This document shows positions 1 to 6,142 of a DNA stretch of 9,761 bases, in pieces. The position numbers and the translations under genes were made by a program. The DNA lies in NCBI GenBank assembly GCA_016462305.1, contig JAEMTM010000006.1, forward strand, positions 22,994-32,754, given 5' to 3'. Source of the DNA: Sphingomonadaceae bacterium. Lineage in GTDB: Bacteria; Pseudomonadota; Alphaproteobacteria; Sphingomonadales; Sphingomonadaceae. Positions within the stretch are counted from its first letter, which is position 1. Each line of letters starts with the position of its first letter. The notes below the pieces were generated by a model, which made no database searches, was not told the DNA's origin, and saw nothing but the letters and a program-made list of their open reading frames with translations.

Positions 1-587
1 TCTGCAACGGACGGCGTCAATGCTTGCGGCGCAATCTGGGGTGCGGGTATATAAGTGGGTGCACTGACGGGCGGACGCATTTGAACCATAAGTGCCGACA
101 CAAGTGCTAAATCTATGGGTGGGGAGGATGCGTCTGCTTTTTCTGCCGCAACAATGCCTACGTCTTCGATGCTATTTGCGGGCGCAGTGGCTTGCGGCAA
201 GACAATATTAGCGGTCTGGTTTAGCGCCTCAGGCGCAGTGGGTTGAGGCAACACAATGGTCGCGCTCTGGTTCTGCGCTTCAGGCGCGGTGGCGTGCGGT
301 AAGATAATCGTCATGGCCCGGTTCAGCGCCTCAGCCGCAGTTGCTGGCACCAAAATGTCTGCCGCGCCCCAATTCTCGGCTGCGGGTAGAAAGGGCGTCA
401 CAGGCATGATGTCCGGTGCGCAGATCGGCGCTGTGGCGCATGGCACGACATCGACGGGCAAGCTGGGTGGCGCGTCGGGCAGAGTGACTGAAATGTTCAA
501 CATATCCTCGAACACCCCTGTTGTCGGCGTTGGGCCGGACATCATAAGCATCATGGCAGGCGGCATGGGCGCACTGACCGGGTTCAT
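1..587 (-). CDS. fliK: FliK, probable flagellar hook-length control protein (N-terminal part, cut by window start)
   Basis: The reading frame opens at the ATG at 587-585, inside the fliJ stop (ATGA overlap), and runs open for 195 codons to the window edge, so the C-terminal end is missing. The protein begins MNPVSAPMPPAMMLMMSG and is rich in Ala, Pro, Thr and Val with few charged residues, as expected for the disordered, secreted N-terminal ruler part of FliK. Residues 86-136 are three tandem 17-residue repeats (see the repeat entry), with a partial copy just before them. FliK is exported through the flagellar type III apparatus and switches it from hook to filament substrates. The identity rests on position (directly after fliJ, as in many fli operons) and on composition. 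The diagnostic conserved C-terminal domain would lie outside the window, so another exported Ala/Pro-rich protein cannot be excluded. Confidence 0.72.
   Translation of the reverse strand, partial: MNPVSAPMPPAMMLMMSGPTPTTGVFEDMLNISVTLPDAPPSLPVDVVPCATAPICAPDIMPVTPFLPAAENWGAADILVPATAAEALNRAMTIILPHATAPEAQNQSATIVLPQPTAPEALNQTANIVLPQATAPANSIEDVGIVAAEKADASSPPIDLALVSALMVQMRPPVSAPTYIPAPQIAPQALTPSVA
180..332 (-). repeat. Three tandem 51-bp (17-codon) repeats inside fliK
   Basis: Three consecutive in-frame 51-base units encode EALNRAMTIILPHATAP, EAQNQSATIVLPQPTAP and EALNQTANIVLPQATAP (residues 86-102, 103-119 and 120-136). By hand count, the two units nearest the window start differ at about 10 of 51 bases. 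The preceding residues ADILVPATAA look like a worn partial copy. The unit length is a whole number of codons, so gain or loss of a copy would keep the frame. Confidence 0.9.
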
Positions 588-1012
588 GAAATTATCTCGC
601 TCTTGGCGGCTTTTCGAAAAATCGCGGCGCGGTTTTGGCGATCCACGGCATGTTTGGCATCTTGCGCGGCGACATTGGCCGCAATCTTCTCAATCGCTGT
701 TTCGCGCTGCCGTGCGGTGATAACGGCGTGCTGCTGACGATTGCGTGCTTCCTGTGCATTACGGTTTGGTGTGGCAAGTGCGCGCTGCGCCGAATCGAGA
801 CGCGATGACAGCTCGCATACCAACCGCAGCATCATGCCATTTTGTGCGCCGGGCAATGGTTGGGCCGCCGTGCGAATGTCAGAAATGCGGTGCCCCAGAT
901 CGACGAGATTGCGCAATTCTTTTTCGCATCGGTGCAATTGCCGCTCCGCCATTTGCCGTTGGACAGCGCGCACTTTCAATATGCGTTTCCAGCGTTGCGT
1001 ATTGGCCGTCAT
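584..1012 (-). CDS. fliJ: FliJ, flagellar export chaperone / ATPase stalk protein
   Basis: A 142-aa, highly charged protein rich in Arg, Gln, Ala and Glu. Long stretches should form alpha-helical coiled coil (about residues 8-45 and 62-135), the fold of FliJ, an antiparallel coiled coil resembling the gamma subunit of F1-ATPase. FliJ sits in the FliI hexamer ring, contacts FlhA and helps recycle export chaperones in the cytoplasm. The length matches the family (about 140-150 aa). Its ATG at 1012-1010 overlaps the fliI stop by four bases, and its own stop at 586-584 overlaps the next start, so its translation is probably coupled to both neighbours. FliJ sequences are poorly conserved, so the call relies on coiled-coil composition, size and position directly after fliI. 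Confidence 0.85.
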   Translation of the reverse strand: MTANTQRWKRILKVRAVQRQMAERQLHRCEKELRNLVDLGHRISDIRTAAQPLPGAQNGMMLRLVCELSSRLDSAQRALATPNRNAQEARNRQQHAVITARQRETAIEKIAANVAAQDAKHAVDRQNRAAIFRKAAKSEIIS

Positions 1013-2340
1013 GCGCCCATCCCATCGACAAGTTCGGCGCGGGCATCATCAAATGTGACGACAGACTGCATGGGTTGCGTGATGAAATTCAGCATCGCTG
1101 GCCGCTGTGCAATCGCCTGGTCCAACACGGCATCGCTTCCTTGTGCATAAGCGCCCAACATGACCAGATCGCTATTTTGTTCATAGCTTGACCATAATTG
1201 CCGGAACCGCGCCGCCGCCGCCAAATGCGCCGGATCAACAATGTCGGGCATCAACCGTGACAACGACCGGCCGACATCAATCGCCGGAAAAATGCTGCTT
1301 TCGGCAAGCGTGCGCGACAAGATGATGTGGCCGTCGACAATGGCACGCGCGGCGTCGACAACCGGGTCATCCAAGTCTCCACCGTCCGCCAATACTGTAT
1401 ATATGGCCGTGACCGAACCACCCGACCGGCGATCAACGCCCGCACGCTCGACAAGTTGCGGGATGAGCGCGAGCGAGGAGGGGGTGTAGCCTTTCATCGT
1501 CGGCGGCTCCCCAATGGCGAGACCGATTTCGCGCTGCGCATGGGCAATGCGCGTGAGGCTGTCGATCATCAACAAGACGCGCTTGCCCTGCTGCGCAAAA
1601 TGTTCGGCAATGGCCGTTGCACGCATGGCCGCACGCAAGCGCAACAGCGGCACCTGATCCGCTGTCACGGCCACAACAACCGATTTGTGGCGGATGTCGC
1701 GGTTAAGTTTGCCCTCAACGAAATCTGATACTTCGCGCGCACGTTCGCCGATCAGGCCAATGACGATGATGTCGGCATCAATGCCCTGCAATATTTGTCC
1801 CATCAGCACCGATTTGCCCACGCCAGAGCCGGAGACAATGGCCACACGCTGCCCTTCGCCAATGGTGAGCAAAGCGTTTATGGCGCGGACGCCCGTATCC
1901 ATCGCCCGCACGACGCGACCCCGGTCGAGCGGGTTGCTGTCTTCACCGGCAATCTTTTGCCGGCCACTGCATGACGGCATAAGACCCCCATCCAGTGGAC
2001 GGCCTTTTGCATCAATCACACGGCCAAGCAGCTCTTCGCCAACCTCAATCATGTCATGCCGACCATTGGGATAGACGGCGGCGCCGCTGGCGATGTTACC
2101 GACGTCTCCAAGTGGTTGAATGATCGCCCGCTGCCCTTGAAAGCCCACAACTTCGCCCTCGGCAAAGTCGCCATTTTCTGCCTGCATCCGGGTGCCTGTG
2201 CCAAGCGGATAGGGAAATCCGCTGACTTCGCAATATTGCCCGGTCAACGCCGCCAGACGGCCAACGCGGCGCGGGTCCGCATCGCACAGAGCGGCAATGC
2301 CATGCCGCGCCGAAATGATCGCTTCCAACCGCGTGGTCAT
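1009..2340 (-). CDS. fliI: FliI, flagellum-specific type III export ATPase
   Basis: A 443-aa homologue of the F1-ATPase beta subunit that hydrolyses ATP at the cytoplasmic face of the flagellar export gate, with FliH and FliJ. The P-loop GSGVGKS is at residues 171-177. The catalytic-glutamate segment LIGERAREV is at 196-204, with E199. Walker B RVLLMID is at 254-260. The family signature TMKGYTPSSLALIPQLVERAG spans 281-301. The N-terminal beta-barrel region includes VGRLAALTG and the C-terminal helices contain LGAYAQGSDAVLDQAI. The length is typical (about 430-460 aa). The position usually occupied by Gly in GERGREV is Ala here (A201). The start ATG at 2340-2338 overlaps the fliH stop by four bases. 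The flagellar rather than virulence-secretion assignment comes from the fli neighbours. Confidence 0.97.
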   Translation of the reverse strand: MTTRLEAIISARHGIAALCDADPRRVGRLAALTGQYCEVSGFPYPLGTGTRMQAENGDFAEGEVVGFQGQRAIIQPLGDVGNIASGAAVYPNGRHDMIEVGEELLGRVIDAKGRPLDGGLMPSCSGRQKIAGEDSNPLDRGRVVRAMDTGVRAINALLTIGEGQRVAIVSGSGVGKSVLMGQILQGIDADIIVIGLIGERAREVSDFVEGKLNRDIRHKSVVVAVTADQVPLLRLRAAMRATAIAEHFAQQGKRVLLMIDSLTRIAHAQREIGLAIGEPPTMKGYTPSSLALIPQLVERAGVDRRSGGSVTAIYTVLADGGDLDDPVVDAARAIVDGHIILSRTLAESSIFPAIDVGRSLSRLMPDIVDPAHLAAAARFRQLWSSYEQNSDLVMLGAYAQGSDAVLDQAIAQRPAMLNFITQPMQSVVTFDDARAELVDGMGA

Positions 2341-2897
2341 GCGCCGCGTCCGTCATCGCCGAGCGTTTGCTTTAGTCGTTCAAGCACAAAGGCGGGGCCA
2401 TGTTCAACCCATCCATCGGAGCATTCAATACGCAACGCACCACGTGGCAATTGTGGGTCCGCCGTAAATGGAAAGGGCAATTCGGCGTCGGACAATAACG
2501 CAAGGTCATCCGGGTGCATGCGCAAATTGCGGTTCTGGTCTGCCTCTGTTAACGCGGCGGTGGCGGCGGCGATCTGGTGCGTCAGAAAAGCGCCGTCAAT
2601 CGGCAGGTCACCAATGATTTTCGTGACGACGCTGCGGATGATATTGTCGAGCATGAAACCGATTTCGGCATTATCTTCCGGACGCAGCGCATTTGCGGCA
2701 AGCACCAAGTCCTGAAGCTGTTTGCGTTCAATAGTGAACACCGCCTGCGCCATTTCCTGCCCATCCGCCAGACCACGCACATAGGGGTCTTCGGCATCAT
2801 CTGCGGGTGCCGGAGATGAAAACTGCAACTTGTGTGGACGAAAATCCCTGCGTTTGCCAAAATATTTTGTGAGCGACAGTTTGACGGTTTCAGACAT
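2337..2897 (-). CDS. fliH: FliH, negative regulator / stator of the FliI export ATPase
   Basis: A 186-aa protein starting MSETVKLSLTKYFGKRRDF. FliH dimerises, binds the N-terminus of FliI and links it to the C-ring and export gate, like the peripheral stalk of F-ATPases. The N-terminal part contains DPYVRGLADGQEMAQAV (about 37-53), resembling the conserved start of the FliH helix. The C-terminal domain (about 75-180) includes LRMHPDDLALL and ALRIECSDGWVEHGPAFVLERL, the usual FliH/YscL/AtpE-like end. It is on the short side for the family and has no long GxxxG repeat. I chose the ATG at 2897 because it overlaps the fliG stop by 8 bases, as fliG does with fliF. A longer in-frame start at 2987 would run through the C-terminus of FliG and give an unlike-family extension. 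Confidence 0.9.
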   Translation of the reverse strand: MSETVKLSLTKYFGKRRDFRPHKLQFSSPAPADDAEDPYVRGLADGQEMAQAVFTIERKQLQDLVLAANALRPEDNAEIGFMLDNIIRSVVTKIIGDLPIDGAFLTHQIAAATAALTEADQNRNLRMHPDDLALLSDAELPFPFTADPQLPRGALRIECSDGWVEHGPAFVLERLKQTLGDDGRGA

Positions 2898-3927
2898 AGT
2901 TATTGCTCTGCTTTCCCAGCATGATCTGGCCAGATGCAGCCATGCCCTTGGCAATGGCGACCACCGCTTTTTGGGCTTCTTCGACATCGGCGGGGCTGAC
3001 CGGGCCCATTTCGGCGATTTCGTTGCTGATGCTTTGCGCCTTGCGTGCGGACAATCTGCGCAGCATCTTCTCGCTTAACGCGGCGTCCGCGCCCTTAATG
3101 GCCAGCGCCAGGCGGTCGGCATCAACATTGCGTATGACTGCGCCAAGCGATTTGGTGTCGAGCTGGGCAAGGTCGGCAAAAATGAACATGCCCTCTTCAA
3201 TGGCATCGGCCAAAATCTTGTCCTTTTTGCGGATAGTATTCAACAGCTTTGCGGCTTGCGGACGGGCCAGATTGTTGACGATTTTTGCGACGTCTCCATG
3301 CCCGCCCAATTTGATGAGCGGGTTGCTGGCACTGCTTTCGGCATAATTTGCAAGAATGGCCTCAATATCTGTTATCGCCGCAGCGGTGACGGGGCCCAAG
3401 GTGGCGGTGCGAAACAACAGATCGGCTTGGACAGCTTCATCAAGCCCTGCGACAGCGTCTGCCGCAACTTGGGCTGGCAGAGCCGACAGGATGATGGCGG
3501 CAAGCTGTGGATGTTCATTGGCGACCAAATTCGAAATCGTGGCGGTGTCCAGCCATTGCAACGCTTCTAATGATGGCGGTGCGGCTTGTGCGGGCGCTAT
3601 TTGCGTCCAGATTCGGTTCGCCGTGCTATCCCCTAACGCCATATTCATCATGCCGCGGATACGCACGGGCGCGCCAACCGCGAGTTGTGACAGTTCGCGA
3701 TTGTTGCTGACAAAAACCTCTAATGCGCTTTCCACATCGGTTTCGGTTGCACATGACGCTTCGAACATGCCCTTGGCCAGTGATTTGACTTCAGCAGGGT
3801 CCAAATGCTGCAAGACCGCTGAACTGTCGCCGTCTTCCAGCAACATCAACAATATTGCCGCAGATAGCCCGCCATTCAGCGGTGTTGCTGGCTCCGGTGG
3901 CGTCATTTCGTTGAGATCGTCATCCAT
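2890..3927 (-). CDS. fliG: FliG, flagellar rotor/switch protein
   Basis: A 345-aa C-ring protein that binds FliF at the MS ring and interacts with the MotA stator to generate torque and switch direction. Visible landmarks are the EHPQ motif (residues 138-141) in the middle domain, the flexible GG linker (LGGHGDVAKIVNNL, about 207-220), MFIFADLAQLD (247-257), and the C-terminal torque domain IKGADAALSEKMLRRLSARK with EMGPV near 306-310. Length and domain order are normal. The start at 3927 overlaps the fliF stop by 8 bases and has GGGGAAA upstream. The longer in-frame start at 4038 lies within fliF and is rejected. Compared with E. coli FliG from memory, torque residues K264 and R281 are kept (K278, R295), but D288, D289 and R297 correspond to N302, E303 and S311. 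Confidence 0.96.
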   Translation of the reverse strand: MDDDLNEMTPPEPATPLNGGLSAAILLMLLEDGDSSAVLQHLDPAEVKSLAKGMFEASCATETDVESALEVFVSNNRELSQLAVGAPVRIRGMMNMALGDSTANRIWTQIAPAQAAPPSLEALQWLDTATISNLVANEHPQLAAIILSALPAQVAADAVAGLDEAVQADLLFRTATLGPVTAAAITDIEAILANYAESSASNPLIKLGGHGDVAKIVNNLARPQAAKLLNTIRKKDKILADAIEEGMFIFADLAQLDTKSLGAVIRNVDADRLALAIKGADAALSEKMLRRLSARKAQSISNEIAEMGPVSPADVEEAQKAVVAIAKGMAASGQIMLGKQSNNYV

Positions 3928-5575
3928 TGGATGGTTTCCCCAACATTTGACGGACGACGAGCGCGGCGCGTTGCGGGTCCTGGCGCACGAAAGCGCGCAC
4001 AAGCTGGGCGCGCGCTTCATAACTTGGCGCCGATTCAATCATATCAATGGTTACGGTTCCATTGGCGGGTCTTGAAGCCTCCTGCTTGGCCGCCGCCTGC
4101 ATCAATTTTTGCTCGGTCTCTGCCAGTTCCTTCGACGCGGCCATGCGGGCTTTGACCGCTTTCACCAATGGGCGGCCAATGACGAAAAAGGCAAGCAATG
4201 CGACCAGCAGCGCGCCCATTTGCTGCACCAATGGGAAGAACCCTGGCCCGTCCCAGAAATTGACGACGACTTCGGCTTCTTCGGCAAAGGGGCGCGCGGA
4301 AATGGCGACAACATCGCCGCGTTCGGCCTTAAAGCCGACGGCGCCCTTTACCAGATTTTCCAGCGCCGCAACCTCGGCGGGTGTGCGCTTCTGCGCCCCC
4401 TTGCCATCGCGCAGCGCGACCGCAACCGACAGGCGGCGTAACCCGCCTTGTGGGTTATGTGTGACCGCAATCTCGCGGCCAACATCGAAACTACGGTTGT
4501 AGGTTTCCTCGCTTTGGCGGGGACTGATGCCGACCGCTCCGGCCTCGCGGGGTTGATCGACGACCGCATTTGCAGGCGGCGGTTGGTTGGCCATCGCGCC
4601 GGGTATGCCACCTGCTGCTTCTGCTGCGCTGCTAATGGACCTATTTCCTTCTTCGCTACGCAACGCACGGTCATTTTCGGGGTAGGTTTCGCGGGTGGAC
4701 TGGCTTTCGCTGGCATCGACATCGGCATGTACTTCGACCGAGAAATTGCCGGAGCCCGCAATGGGAGTCAGCAACGCGATAACCGCCTGACGATAGCGTT
4801 CTTCCATCTGCATTTGCAGTTGGAACATCCGGTCGTCGGCACTGGTCTGATCAAATGAGAGCAACGCACCGCTTTGGTCTATGATCGACACATCCTCGGC
4901 GGACATGTTGGGAACGGACGATGCGACCAGATGGCGGATGGCGCGCACTTGTGCCGCCGACAGGCTTCGTCCTTGCTGAAGCGTCAGCATGACCGATGCG
5001 GCGGGTTGTTTGCTTTCGCGCACAAATACGCTTGCCTCTGGCGTTGCCAGATGGACGCGGGCGGACTTTACCGCATCAATCGCTTCGATCGTGCGGGCAA
5101 GGTCGGCTTCGCGCGCACCGCGCAACGTCTCACCTTCGACCGCACGGCTTGACCCCATGGGCAAGGACGCCACCATGGCGTCGCCACTAGGCTGCGCTTT
5201 GGGTAGGCCTTGGCCGGCAAGTAACATCCGCGCCTCGTGCAAATTGCCTGCGTCTACGGAAATGGCGCCCGTGCCGGGGTCAAGGCTGTAGCTGATACCC
5301 GATGCCTGCAACGCATCGGCAACGGCCGCCTTGTCCGCTTCGGCTAGGCCTTGGAACAAGGGCGCTTGTGCAGGCGTGCTCAGCGCGAAATAAGTCAGCG
5401 CCGCCAGCCCCAACGCCCCTGTCAAGGCAAGCCCAGGAAGCGCCCTACGCACGGCTGGCTGAAGCGTCATCCCGCGCAGGCCGTCAAACCCGAAAATAGC
5501 GCCCGGCGTCACATTGCGCACCAATTGGCCATTGTTGATGGACGCGTCGGGGGCCAGGATTTGTTGATCGGCCAT
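3920..5575 (-). CDS. fliF: FliF, flagellar MS-ring protein
   Basis: A 551-aa inner-membrane protein that forms the MS ring, the base on which the flagellum assembles. The first membrane segment is at about residues 46-66 (LPGLALTGALGLAALTYFAL). The periplasmic ring-building motif region follows, with typical segments QGLAEADKAAVADALQ, ETLRGAREADLARTIEAID and VKSARVHLATPE (about 75-180) and SSVPNMSAEDVSIIDQSG (219-236). A low-complexity insert at about 290-345 corresponds to the beta-collar/loop. The second membrane segment is at about 446-468. The cytoplasmic tail ends in YEARAQLVRAFVRQDPQRAALVVRQML, the FliG-binding helices of alphaproteobacterial FliF. The length is normal. It starts 3 bases after the fliE stop with no strong Shine-Dalgarno site, so coupling to fliE is likely. 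Confidence 0.97.
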   Translation of the reverse strand: MADQQILAPDASINNGQLVRNVTPGAIFGFDGLRGMTLQPAVRRALPGLALTGALGLAALTYFALSTPAQAPLFQGLAEADKAAVADALQASGISYSLDPGTGAISVDAGNLHEARMLLAGQGLPKAQPSGDAMVASLPMGSSRAVEGETLRGAREADLARTIEAIDAVKSARVHLATPEASVFVRESKQPAASVMLTLQQGRSLSAAQVRAIRHLVASSVPNMSAEDVSIIDQSGALLSFDQTSADDRMFQLQMQMEERYRQAVIALLTPIAGSGNFSVEVHADVDASESQSTRETYPENDRALRSEEGNRSISSAAEAAGGIPGAMANQPPPANAVVDQPREAGAVGISPRQSEETYNRSFDVGREIAVTHNPQGGLRRLSVAVALRDGKGAQKRTPAEVAALENLVKGAVGFKAERGDVVAISARPFAEEAEVVVNFWDGPGFFPLVQQMGALLVALLAFFVIGRPLVKAVKARMAASKELAETEQKLMQAAAKQEASRPANGTVTIDMIESAPSYEARAQLVRAFVRQDPQRAALVVRQMLGKPSNG

Positions 5576-5578
5576 GCG

Positions 5579-5914
5579 TTATACCGGCATGTTCATGATG
5601 TCGCGATAGGCGGACAACAGCTTGTTGCGGACCTGAAGCGTTGCTTCAAAACCAATTGATGCCTTTTGCCGTTCGACCATGACAGAAACGATGTCATTGG
5701 TCTCGCCCCGTTCATAGGATGCCGCCAACGCACTGGCCTTGCCCTGCTGCGCGCTCACGACTTGCAACGCGTCCGTCATTGTCTGTGCAAAGGGTGTCGT
5801 TGATGCCACTGCTTCGGCCGGTGCATCACGACCAGCCGCACGCCGCAACGCGTCATTCTGGTTCAAGATGGACGAGCGCATCTGTAAAAGTCGGCTCTGG
5901 TCGATGGTCGCCAT
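5579..5914 (-). CDS. fliE: FliE, MS-ring/rod junction protein
   Basis: A 111-aa small basal-body protein that joins the MS ring to the proximal rod and is the first substrate of the flagellar export gate. The C-terminal half carries the family pattern: FAQTMTDALQVVSAQQGKASALAASYERGETNDIVSVMVERQKASIGFEATLQVRNKLLSAYRDIMNMPV, broken into its parts as a helix at about 42-66, the D-I-V-S-V-M-V-E segment at about 74-81, and a helix ending in YRDIMNMPV. This matches FliE in size (about 100-110 aa) and ending. It is the first gene of the operon. The ATG at 5914-5912 lies about 31 bases from the predicted start of the sigma-54 transcript. The upstream Shine-Dalgarno match (GCGGA) is weak. Confidence 0.95.
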   Translation of the reverse strand: MATIDQSRLLQMRSSILNQNDALRRAAGRDAPAEAVASTTPFAQTMTDALQVVSAQQGKASALAASYERGETNDIVSVMVERQKASIGFEATLQVRNKLLSAYRDIMNMPV

Positions 5915-5955
5915 ATATCAGGGTCCGCAGGCGGAATTGCCTTTCCGCATACGGT

Positions 5956-5971
5956 TGCAAATGATGTGCCA
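5956..5971 (-). promoter_or_regulatory. Sigma-54 (RpoN) promoter of the fliE-fliK operon
   Basis: On the minus strand the sequence reads TTGGCACATCATTTGCA. TGGCAC (the -24 element, 5971-5966) and TTGCA (the -12 element, 5960-5956) match the RpoN consensus YTGGCACGN4TTGCW at nearly every fixed position. The invariant GG and GC are exactly 10 bases apart. The start would be near 5945, giving a leader of about 31 bases before fliE. Sigma-54 control of basal-body genes through an enhancer-binding protein (FlbD, FleQ or FlrC type) is known in other bacteria. The activator gene is not in this window. Confidence 0.88.
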
Positions 5972-6049
5972 ATTTGCCGAAAGGCGCAGTATTCTAGGGG
6001 TTATGGCTTGGTCTGAAGCTGCTCTCGCCAAATTTCCGACGCGGGGTGT

Positions 6050-6076
6050 TAAAGGCATTGGCCAGCACGCCGTTTC
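6050..6076 (+). promoter_or_regulatory. Sigma-28 (FliA) type promoter of the flagellin gene
   Basis: TAAA at 6050-6053, a 15-base spacer, then GCCGTTTC at 6069-6076. The sigma-28 consensus is TAAA-N15-GCCGATAA, so the -35 core, the spacing and the GCCG half of the -10 element match, while the ATAA half is poor. Transcription would start near 6083, giving a leader of about 60 bases. No sigma-54 element with correct GG-N10-GC spacing was found on this strand here. Confidence 0.72.
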
Positions 6077-6129
6077 TTCATGCCGAGGCTGCTCACCCCC
6101 TGTCGGGCTGCCCACTATCAGAGACAGCG

Positions 6130-6136
6130 AAAAGGA
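6130..6136 (+). promoter_or_regulatory. Shine-Dalgarno site deciding the flagellin start
   Basis: AAAAGGA ends 6 bases before the ATG at 6143. This supports the start giving MTVINTNVAAL, the usual flagellin N-terminus, over the longer in-frame start at 6080. Confidence 0.85.
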
Positions 6137-6142
6137 TTTATT

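Noticed and set aside
180..332. Direct repeats as a CRISPR array or satellite
   Set aside because: The units are contiguous without spacers and in frame within an open coding sequence.
256..720. 154-aa plus-strand frame opposite fliK/fliJ
   Set aside because: Its low-complexity Gly/Ala/Met content is the reverse image of the fliK repeats and fliJ.
2056..2715. 219-aa plus-strand frame opposite fliI/fliH
   Set aside because: Antisense shadow of two well-supported genes, with no family features and no ribosome binding site noted.
2890..4038. Longer start for fliG at 4038 and likewise for fliH at 2987
   Set aside because: The extra N-terminal residues are translated from inside the upstream gene and do not resemble the families. 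The short starts give regular 8-base overlaps.
3356..4075. Long open frame on the plus strand opposite fliG/fliF (239 aa)
   Set aside because: It is a shadow of the GC-rich coding sequence on the minus strand. The protein resembles nothing known and fliG and fliF are certain.
6005..6075. Sigma-54 promoter for flagellin (GG near 6005 or 6060)
   Set aside because: No GG-N10-GC spacing could be found. The sigma-28 pattern fits better.
6080..6142. Longer start for flagellin at 6080
   Set aside because: The predicted transcript starts near 6083, and the strong Shine-Dalgarno site at 6130-6136 serves the ATG at 6143, giving the canonical N-terminus.
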